Source of the DNA: Hemibagrus wyckioides | Lineage: Eukaryota > Chordata > Actinopteri > Siluriformes > Bagridae | Assembly (NCBI RefSeq): GCF_019097595.1 | Contig: NC_080720.1 | Coordinates: 16,007,852-16,071,851 of the forward strand | DNA length: 64,000 bases | Direction of reading: 5' to 3' | Part shown: positions 38,149-49,231 of the stretch, one piece after another | Position numbering within the stretch: the first letter of the stretch is position 1 | How the letters are laid out: every line of letters starts with the position of its first letter | The notes under the pieces: generated by a model | Databases searched by the model: none | What the model was told of the DNA's origin: nothing | The model's input: the letters and a program-made list of their open reading frames with translations, nothing else | Made by a program: the position numbers and the translations under genes

Positions 38149-38383
38149 GTGCGTGTTGGAGGGTTCGAGTACTCGCCTGGTACGCTGCAGATCTATTCGG
38201 ACAGCCTGCTCACTCTGCCCGCCATCATCGGCATCGGGGCCGGAGGAGGCCTGCTGCTGCTCATCATCATCATAGTCCTCATTGCATACAAGCGCAAGTC
38301 CCGAGATGCCGACCGCACACTCAAACGCCTGCAGCTGCAGATGGACAACCTGGAGTCCAGAGTGGCAATCGAGTGCAAGGAGG
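38149..38383 (+). CDS. plxna1: Plexin-A exon K (transmembrane helix and juxtamembrane)
   Basis: It starts after GGTGCAG in phase 0 and ends with G before GTATGA (phase 1). It encodes the end of the last IPT ([20 protein letters not shown]), a glycine-rich then Leu/Ile-rich membrane helix (about residues 24-48 of the exon, including [20 protein letters not shown]), a basic stop-transfer (KRKSRDADR) and the juxtamembrane coiled coil [20 protein letters not shown]. This marks the change from extracellular to cytoplasmic parts of the receptor. Confidence 0.97.
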
Positions 38384-40005
38384 GTATGACCACTTCCCGT
38401 CTCTCTCACTTTACTTATAAAGTCTTTTCTTATAATGTACTGACAAGCACTATCTGCCTTCTTCTGTTTCATATTGCCATTTTTCTTTTTCCTTTTCTAT
38501 CTGCTAGTTTTTTTTTTCTTTCTTTCCTAACTTTTTCTGTATCTTGCTGCTTCTTTTTTTCTTCCATTTTTAATTACTTTTTTTTTTCTTCTCTCTTTAA
38601 TCACTTTTCTGTTTATCTTTTCTGTATATGTGGGTTCTTTTTGTTGCTATATCCATCTTTTTTCTGAACTTTTTTTTCTTTCTGTTTTTTTCTCCTTTCA
38701 CATTTTTTTTCTCCATATCATTTTTATTTCTCAGTCTATTTTCATCTATTTTTCCTTTTGATTTTGTTTTTTCAAACATTTTTTCTCTCTATCAGGATCT
38801 TCTTCGTCCTCTCTCTTCATTTCTCTTATGTTCCTTTGCATGTTTGCTTGTTACTGACTGATTGATCATAAAAAGCTCCTCCTAATGCCAATGCTTGGCA
38901 AAATCCCCCCTTTCTTTTTTTTTTTTCTCTCCATCCCTCTGTATGCATTGTGAAGGGCGTGAGACTAGGCAGCCGTTATCTCAGTGTGGGTCTGCCCTGA
39001 GGCGATGCCCTCGTCTGTGTCCCAGCCCTGAGATTATGCAGACATGTAGACCCATAGAGAGGGATGAGAGAAGCAGGAGAGAGAGCTAGTGCTTATGAGA
39101 TAACAGGAGGAATGATCTCTAGGATGAACAGAGATTGAGTGCGAGGGAAGGAAAGCGAGAGCTCCCGTTGTCCCGTTTATTGCCATGTTCTCTGAAGTAC
39201 TGTTTATGCCCACTTTAAATGTGTAGCTTTAGTTTTAGTAAAGTCCCCCCTGTGCTTGTGCTTCATGTCTTTGTTTATCCTTTGATTGTTAGTCATGGCA
39301 GTAAATAACACAGGTGCTGATTGTTTAGACAGGTAAGCGGTGTACGTCTGAGAGGAACAAGACAATTGTCAAAGATCTCTTGTCTTCAAGCAAAACAAAT
39401 ACTAATACATTCCAATGAACCTCCCTCTCTTGCGCATTGTCTCTCTTGCTCTCGGTCTCTCACCTCTCCCGCTTCTTCCTCTCTGCTTTCCTCATTAAGT
39501 TGCCAGTGGAGTCTCGGGCCTGTCAATAACCCACAATTCGCCTCTCCTGTCCAGACAGGATGTCAAAGGTTGACATCCACGCCTGCTAAACTCTTCCCCC
39601 TCGGCTGCCCTGTAGTGCCTGAAAGAGACAGGCACACGGCTGCCCACACTCCTGCCTGTCAGAAATTATAAACACCCCCCTGCCAAAGCCTGTCCTCCCC
39701 ACAAACAGGCGTCTGCTGCAGCATCCTAAAGGAAGTGTTAAATCCCTCTGACAAGAGGCTGCACTTTTAGTGGCCTGTTGCTATTAATTGGTAAAGAGAA
39801 TCTAGTCAGGACATATTCCATCTTCTTCAGACTACGTGAAGGCCTCGGCTAACCGTGGCTGACAATCCAGGAACAAACTGGTCGGTTCCTGTTTGCTTTA
39901 TTACACCTTTAATCTCTCTATCTTAGATGCAGGATCTCGGAGTAACACAGGCAAGGTGCTTTTATAGAACTTTTGATATAAACCTGGCCATGTGTCTGTC
40001 CACAG
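38384..40005 (+). other. plxna1: Plexin intron with T-rich pyrimidine block
   Basis: At 38470-38805 the sequence is strongly T- and C-rich. The rest (39100-39900) is ordinary intron. The acceptor GTCCACAG precedes 40006. Confidence 0.85.
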
Positions 40006-40148
40006 CGTTTGCTGAACTGCAGACTGACATCCACGAGCTGACTCAAGAGCTCGACGGAGCAGGAATTCCGTTCCTGGACTACCGGACCTACGCTATGAGA
40101 GTGCTCTTCCCTGGCATCGAGGATCATCCTGTGTTAAAGGAGATGGAG
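40006..40148 (+). CDS. plxna1: Plexin-A exon L (start of cytoplasmic GAP region)
   Basis: It starts in phase 1 after CCACAG and ends before GTACAA in phase 0. It encodes [20 protein letters not shown] and [20 protein letters not shown], the conserved start of the plexin Ras/Rap GAP module (C1 half). Confidence 0.96.
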
Positions 40149-43672
<3,524 letters not shown>

Positions 43673-43739
43673 GACGGAGTCTGTAGCTGAGAAAATGCTG
43701 ACAAACTGGTTCACCTTTCTCCTGTACAAGTTCCTGAAG
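43673..43739 (+). CDS. plxna1: Plexin-A exon N (GAP domain)
   Basis: It starts after TGCTTTAG (G completes Arg) and ends before GTGAGT in phase 0. It encodes [20 protein letters not shown] plus LK, invariant in class A plexins. The following intron has been enlarged by the provirus. Confidence 0.97.
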
Positions 43740-45693
43740 GTGAGTGAGTGTGTGTTGTGTGTCCACGTGGTGTTGTATGTGTTGTTTTGAGTCTCCTACA
43801 TGCATGTATATTTGTGTGTGAGTAGTGTAGCATGTATTTTGTGGGTGTGTGTGAACGTAACAGCTTGAGGTTCTGAGTGTTTGTATATCCTTTACTGACC
43901 TTGGGTGTCTTGCAAAGGCTTATGGGAGATTGAGTTCAGTGACAGCACAGAATCTGCCATATGTCCCTGGCAGCAAGGCTTTCTCAGTCTCAACCATGAG
44001 CCGCGCACATGCCCATGAAGCCAGGACTCTATATATAGCCTTTTTATTTCTGCGTCTGACTTCCAAATATCTTCAGTTTGTAGATGTGAGTTATTAGACA
44101 GATGGATATAGGAATCAAAAGAAATCACTACTGAAGGGATGCTGAAGTGTGCATGGATATTTAATGATCCTTGAGATCCATTTGACTGAGCCTGCTTTCC
44201 CTTTGTTTTATTTTATTGTTTTTCTTTTTTTTGGGTAAGAGCTTGGAGCGGCCTGGTTTTTTCTCCTTTCTTTTTTTTGCACTTTAATATGCTGATTCAC
44301 ATTACGACACGAGTTTGCCTAAGCATTTCATTCATGTAGCTGCTAAAGAGATATTAAATTCATGGTTCACATTAAAGCAGCACAAACACACACACATACA
44401 CACACACCCAGACACTTTGCTGATATGAAAGTGAGAAGCCCAAATCCAGACTGTAGCTGTCAGAGACTGTGTCTGTCTCCTGTCTGTTGCCGCTCATCAA
44501 CAGCTGTCTGTTTAATTAGCCTCGATGCTAACGAGCCCAATGAGGCGGAGACATATGGAGGGAAGTGGGGGGAGACGAGCGAGAAACTCTGAGGGTACGG
44601 ATGCCACAGAGGGGCTGCATGCACTTGTGTGGTGTTTTCTGTTGACATAGTAGTCGTTTATTAGCAAGAGTAACTTGAGGTCTGGAAACCCCTACAATGC
44701 GATACATGATGTGTGTGAAGTTATTAGCTTTAATTAATTGAATTGTTGCTAATTAATTGTGGATAATTTGGTTGCCAATATGCACCCTGTCAAGTGAGGG
44801 GTTTTTTTCTCCTCTTATGATAAGAGATGCTCAGCAAGTAGCAAAAGGAAACCTTTGTGTGGAGGACAAACAATAGAGCGAACAGAAAGGACGTGAAAGG
44901 ACAAAGATAAAGACAGTTAACAAGGGAGAACAAGAAAGAAAGGTAGAACTTGTGAAAGATGAGAGGAGGCAGTGCGTAGGAAGGAATGATTGAGAAAAGT
45001 GAGGGAGCGAGACGGTCTCAGCTCTCGTCTCATTGCCGGTTTGACACATTTCATGCTCTGAAGTGCTTCTCCAGCACTTTCCTCCACAGTCATTAGCCTT
45101 CTATTAACCCCTCCATCAATCGTCACCCGCCTTCTTCGCACACAGACTCCGCAGCTCATTCAGACTCGCTCTGGGCTGTGTCCGTGCAGAATAGGGAAGG
45201 CTCAGGGGAGCAGCGGCAGCTTTACGCTGCTTTCGCCCTTGTTTTTGTTTTCCCTGACTACAGGAATTAACTCGTGCATAGTGAAGGACTCTTTCAATAG
45301 CTTTGTGTCCTGTGAGTTTATGCTGAGCTCGGACACCGAGGCCATCAGTTGCCACTCGCCCTGCAGTTTGGCACAGAGGAAGCGAGCGTCCTCGGCGTGA
45401 AAACGAACAGCAGAAATCATTAATCCAGAACAGAGGGACCGGTCTACAGAACAATGCCCATCAGTGATCCTCTCATTCTCTCCAGTGGGCTATGAAACAA
45501 GAGCAGAAACACTGAAGCAGCAGAAATCCTTTCCACACTGTACGCGCAAAAAGAGTGTGTATGCTGGGAATTAATTGGAGTTTAATATACCTTGCTTTCA
45601 GATAGAGGGAAAACAATTTCAACAGAACTGAGAGGCTGTGATGGGCCTTGGTGCAATTCCAGAGCCATTTAGATCTAGAACTAAACTTCCTCA
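43740..45693 (+). other. plxna1: Plexin intron, part left of the provirus
   Basis: Intronic sequence without a recognised gene. TTTAATTAATTGAATT near 44730 and a repeat-poor patch at 45050-45690 are the only notable parts. A 112-codon minus-strand frame at 45116-45454 has no recognisable domain. The provirus begins directly after CTCA at 45690-45693. Confidence 0.8.
45690..45693. repeat. Left 4-bp target site duplication CTCA
   Basis: CTCA lies just before the LTR start TGTCGGA and is repeated at 62240-62243 just after the other LTR. Four base pairs is the size made by gamma- and epsilon-type integrases, among others. Confidence 0.85.
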
Positions 45694-45848
45694 TGTCGGA
45701 ACTCAGAGCCCCCTCCGAGTGGACATATCACAGGGTGGAATTTTGTTTGTATCTATTACTCTTAGCTTTCCCAATAACCTCCACAATCTATAAAACTTAG
45801 CCGAAATAAAAGAGATCTCGGTCAACAGATGAGAAGAAGCAGGTTTTC

Positions 45849-45854
45849 TTTATT
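45849..45854 (-). terminator. Viral polyadenylation signal AATAAA (3' LTR)
   Basis: On the minus strand the context is TGACTGAATAAAGAAAACC, followed by a T/G-rich U5. The same signal is at 60588-60593 in the 5' LTR. Confidence 0.8.
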
Positions 45855-45929
45855 CAGTCATGCAGTCAACAACATGCATATCTGAAGAGAGCAGCTGGTC
45901 TCCCAAAAACCCCGACAAAGTCCCCTCTA

Positions 45930-45935
45930 CTTATA
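45930..45935 (-). promoter_or_regulatory. Viral TATA box (3' LTR copy)
   Basis: The minus strand reads GGGGTATAAGTAGAGGGG about 75 nt upstream of the AATAAA signal, the usual retroviral LTR order. The active copy for the provirus is the identical one at 60669-60674. A GGCGCC palindrome lies just upstream. Confidence 0.75.
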
Positions 45936-46117
45936 CCCCAGGCGCCCCGGGGTGCCTCCTTTTTTCTCTAATTTAAATATTTCCAGCAATTTCCCATTAT
46001 ATTCAGTGTATGGCTACTTTAGTCCCTCCTTCCTTAGTTTACATACGTTTTCCCAGTTCCCATTATTTTCGCATTTGTCCCGAGCCCGCCCCTAAATTGA
46101 TACCATCCTCCCCTTGA

Positions 46118-46125
46118 TGACGTCA
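46118..46125. promoter_or_regulatory. CRE palindrome TGACGTCA in U3
   Basis: A perfect 8-bp cAMP-response element, the same on both strands. It lies about 50 bp upstream of the antisense TATA box (46176-46182) and about 185 bp upstream of the viral TATA box. The copy in the 5' LTR is 60857-60864. It could serve CREB/ATF binding for both directions; activity is inference. Confidence 0.65.
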
Positions 46126-46175
46126 ATTTTCCTCCTCACCAGTTCCCCTTATTTTTAGGCTAAGTCAACCATTTT

Positions 46176-46182
46176 TATAAAA
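46176..46182 (+). promoter_or_regulatory. TATA box of the antisense U3 unit
   Basis: TATAAAA within ATTTTTATAAAAAATTGG. A start about 30 nt on, near 46206, would give a leader of about 85 nt before the ATG at 46292. The motif is nearly palindromic and could also be read on the minus strand. The copy in the 5' LTR is at 60915-60921. Confidence 0.5.
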
Positions 46183-46291
46183 AATTGGCGCTTACTTATA
46201 GGCGCCACTTCCTTATTGACTTCATTTGACCATCACCTCTTAAAGGTGCTTCCTCGGTTCATCCTGACCTCGCGCGTTGCCCCCCACAACA

Positions 46292-47161
46292 ATGTGTAAG
46301 TACCTTGCTCTCTTCCTCTATGTCATGATGACTTTTTTTTCTCTCTACCTACTTGATCTAAGTTTTGTTTTACTAATTTTAACCTAGGCTGTGCCATTAA
46401 GCTGCCTCATATCCTTTTTTCCTCTTTTCATCACTGTTGGTTGCTAGTATTCCAATGCTATTGTCTCCTCTACCTGCCTATCACTGTCATGTCACAGTGA
46501 CCTGGCCTACTTCCCACACTTTGTTCCTCCTGCCTTAGTACCCGCTCTCTTTTGCTGACTACATAGTCACACAATATGCTCTTCACTCATCTTTACTCAT
46601 TTCCCATTATTTTTTCTAGCTCAGTCAGCCCGCCGCGCTATCTTCCGGAGAAGTCCCAGGGGTGCTCTGCGACGCTATCGCCAGTATCAGCTATCCTGTT
46701 TGGCCATTGAACTTACTGGTTTCCTGGAGCACCTATCTGAATCCTCTATTCCTGAGTCTCCTTACCTCGCTCACCATATCGTGAGAGATACCGTCTGTCT
46801 TGATCAGAGCACCCAATTTCACCCCACAACCTGTGATCAGTCTACTCAGACCTTCTACTGGCATTGGACACGTACCACCTCTCAAGGCGTCCAGACTGAG
46901 GATTTCCCTGTTGAGATTTCCTCTAGTGATTCTTCCTCTGACTCCTCTTCATTTCCTAATTCCCCTGACATTCCCCAACTTTCTCCTGAATTTGTGCCTA
47001 TGCCTTACAGTGTTCATGATCTTCCTCAGTCTTCTCCTGACTATTCGCCCCCAACTTCTCCCACTGATTATTCTCCAACTTCTCCTCAGGATCCCGAGAT
47101 TCCGTCTTCTACAACTGACCCTCCGGTCCCACTGATCCCATTGGATAGGCTGGCTGACTGA
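46292..47161 (+). CDS. Spliced antisense ORF inside U3 of the 3' LTR (181 aa)
   Basis: I do not recognise this protein. Exon 1 is only ATG T (46292-46295), followed by donor GTAAGT. A 324-nt intron ends TTTTTTCTAG at 46619, and exon 2 runs 46620-47161. The join gives 181 codons. Residues 1-22 (MSQSARRAIFRRSPRGALRR plus YR) hold nine arginines, like a nuclear or RNA-binding signal. The rest is Ser/Pro/Asp/Glu-rich with CDQSTQT, GVQTED and a DYSPPTSPTDYSPTSP stretch. Retroviral antisense proteins such as HBZ exist, but start in the 3' LTR and read into the provirus; this one is wholly within U3. It uses the strand of the host gene. The reading frame at the N-terminus is uncertain: exon 2 is also open in a second frame up to 46700. 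Confidence 0.5.
46296..46619 (+). other. Predicted intron of the antisense U3 unit
   Basis: The GTAAGT donor, a T-rich tract and the TTTTTTCTAG acceptor are consensus-like on the plus strand. It is 324 nt long. Two LTR substitutions lie near its 3' end (near 46580 and 46593). Confidence 0.55.
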
Positions 47162-47181
47162 GTTGTAACTCCTATTGTTTC

Positions 47182-47187
47182 AATAAA
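47182..47187 (+). terminator. AATAAA of the antisense U3 unit
   Basis: AATAAA lies 20 nt after the stop codon of the 181-codon frame, followed by the T/C-rich CTCTCCTCTTTTCTGTTCC. It is in the same direction as plxna1, so it could also end host transcripts. The 5' LTR copy is at 61929-61934. Confidence 0.5.
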
Positions 47188-47492
47188 TCTCTCCTCTTTT
47201 CTGTTCCTTCAGTCCCAGTGTGGTTATTACGCTAGCATGCTGCCATTAATAATTCTGCATATTTATTATGAAGACTATGAGGCTATATCTGATTATTATA
47301 GCTATTATTAATCAGAGTTAACTACTTACTACGTAATAAATGGCTAAATTATTCTTGATAGATACACACTACTCTTTAAGCAGAATATTGCCAAGTCAGA
47401 GCTTAGAGCATTGAGTACATTAGCACTTAAGCTACATTTAATGCTAGGTATATAATTCAAAGCTGGGTATATTATGTTTTTTTTCTCCGACA

Positions 47493-47506
47493 TCACTCCC
47501 CCCTTT
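47493..47506 (-). other. Polypurine tract
   Basis: The minus strand reads AAAGGGGGGAGTGA directly before the 3' LTR start TGTCGGA. This is the expected plus-strand primer for reverse transcription. Confidence 0.85.
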
Positions 47507-48375
47507 GAGACTCTTGAGTCTCACGATCAGCTTGTACATGTCTTAGTTCCACTACTCTGTGTTCTTATCCCCCTTAGTATGTTCATCATCTTCTTGCGAC
47601 ATTACACACATGGTATTCATGCACAATGTCCTTTTAGATGAGGCACAATTTCTTCTGACCCAGGCACTTTGCGTGCCGTAGAGGGTACGATGGAGCCCCC
47701 GGGAGAGGTTCCCAGCACTTCACCAGGTAGCTCATCACTACACGGTCCAATGTGTCACGTGGACACTATGTCGGGTAGACATCAAAACTGTCAAGTAGAC
47801 ATCAGAAACATCTATGACCATGAAAATTCTAAGTTCCACATTATTAGATTCTTTTCTGTATTTTTAACGCATCAAGTACGCTTTTATATCACTGTTCTAA
47901 CATCCTCCGCCTGGTTAACCCCTATTCTATTGTCCTTTTCCACATTATATTATTCTGTCTAATTTTCTTACTATACCCGATTTCTATATAATCCATAAAA
48001 TCCATATATACCCGATGTATGCAATACATTCTTTTTTTGTTTTTTTTATATATAATCCACATAATCCATATACCCCATTTTATATATAATCCACATAATC
48101 CATATACCCCACATCACTAATCCACATAATCCATATACCCCACATCACTCCCCCTATTCTCGCACTATGCTTCTTCTCAAGGTGAACCAGGAGTGGGCGA
48201 AAAACCCTCAAGAGCCATTTGTAAGGGAAAATTCCCACTCTGCCCGCAATTTGTCGTTTGCGCGACAGCCTGTTTCGCCAGGATCACCACACACATACAG
48301 ACATACATTCATGACATTTTGCACACAGAGAACACTCAATTCGTCAGGTCCAGTCAGCACTTACGCTGTCACCGA
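47507..48375 (-). other. Proviral 3' non-coding region
   Basis: About 870 nt between the accessory ORF and the purine tract. No long frame is seen. It contains AT-rich sequence and the tandem repeat at 48050-48148. Confidence 0.75.
48050..48148. repeat. Tandem repeat in proviral 3' region
   Basis: Three copies of TAATCCACATAATCCATATA with CCCC, the last two followed by ACATCAC (starts near 48052, 48087 and 48118). A related looser copy lies just upstream, near 47990. Confidence 0.85.
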
Positions 48376-49131
48376 TCAGTTCCACCACCAATAATGGTGT
48401 TTGTATAACGCCGAAATCCACTTTGGCAAGGGTGCGCGTATGCGCGAGCGTGCCCGCAGCGCATCCCAAATGTCGGTGTGCATTTTCATGCCAGTACCTA
48501 GTCCTTTGCAGGCCACCACTTCCGAGTCTTTATCCTTCCATGCATAAAAGAAGTGAGGCATGGGCTTGAGGTTGTCCAAGCATCTGCGTTGTCCTTTGGA
48601 ATGTGAGGTCCACAGAAAGTAGCCACAGAAATACACAGTCACTACTTGTACCATAGTAGACTGGACAACATTACGCGTGATGAGGAATCCATGCGCCCGG
48701 GGACTCCCGTACACAGAAGCCAAAGATATGGGACGCCGAAGCAAATATGTGTCCACGATTAGAGACAGGTTGCAGGGAAGCTCACAACGTGTCGAGTACT
48801 TCTCGACCAACCACTTATCTTCCTCATAGTAGAAGTCGGCCTGTGTGAGCAGCCGCTCGATGGGACGTGCCGCTTCCATGCTGAAGGTCCACTCCGGGTC
48901 CGTACAACATGCGTGGAAGACCTTCCACCGTGCCTGTGGATCCCGAGACTCATGCAGGGCTTCTAAGGCCGCCATCATATTACAGCAGGCCACACACTGG
49001 AGATTCTGCCATTCCAGATAGCCTTGCCCTCGTGAATCAAGTTTTAGTTGCCCGCACGGAAGAGATATTCGGTTAGGGCGATGGTAGCGCCTGCACTGAA
49101 AGACTGCACCTGGGCTCTGTGATGCTGCCAT
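48376..49131 (-). CDS. Proviral accessory ORF after env (251 aa)
   Basis: No known family is recognised. The ATG at 49131 is chosen because a strong splice acceptor lies 6 nt upstream; an upstream in-frame start adds only six codons. The product has a Cys-rich N-terminal half (CVACC, HACC and a CEL-x-C pattern), aromatic residues and a C-terminus ending in three tryptophans and an asparagine. There is no clear signal peptide. It lies between env and the 3' LTR, where complex retroviruses place regulatory genes (for example epsilonretroviral orfA/orfB or foamy bel genes), but shows no visible similarity to either. It is intact over its whole length, which suggests recent selection or a recent insertion. 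Confidence 0.75.
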   Translation of the reverse strand: MAASQSPGAVFQCRRYHRPNRISLPCGQLKLDSRGQGYLEWQNLQCVACCNMMAALEALHESRDPQARWKVFHACCTDPEWTFSMEAARPIERLLTQADFYYEEDKWLVEKYSTRCELPCNLSLIVDTYLLRRPISLASVYGSPRAHGFLITRNVVQSTMVQVVTVYFCGYFLWTSHSKGQRRCLDNLKPMPHFFYAWKDKDSEVVACKGLGTGMKMHTDIWDALRARSRIRAPLPKWISALYKHHYWWWN

Positions 49132-49136
49132 GAATC

Positions 49137-49200
49137 CTGCACACAACATTTATATACACAACAAAGAGGAGAGACAACAGAGAGGAAAAGACGCACAAGA
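49137..49200 (-). other. Splice acceptor for the accessory ORF
   Basis: On the minus strand a C/T/G-rich tract (TCTTTTCCTCTCTGTTGTCT, CTCCTCTTTGTTG) leads to TGTGTGCAG, then GATTC and ATGGCAGC. This would put the accessory ATG as first codon of a spliced message. Confidence 0.65.
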
Positions 49201-49231
49201 AACAACACATACCAACACCTTTTAACTTTTT

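Larger units (their letters stand above)
45694..47492 (-). repeat. 3' LTR (1799 bp)
   Basis: It runs from TGTCGGA to TCCGACA, a perfect 7-bp inverted end pair. On the minus strand U3 is about 1.59 kb. A TATA box (45930-45935) and polyadenylation signal (45849-45854) place R at roughly 45905-45830 and U5 at about 45830-45694; the R borders are estimates. The long U3 holds a plus-strand gene-like unit (46176-47187). It is 8 bp shorter than the 5' LTR. Confidence 0.96.

Noticed and set aside
45116..45454. 112-codon minus-strand frame just left of the provirus
   Set aside because: No recognisable domain, outside the LTR, and no splice or promoter context.
48050..48148. Possible CRISPR-like array
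   Set aside because: The repeats are adjacent without unique spacers and lie in a vertebrate provirus; a plain tandem repeat.
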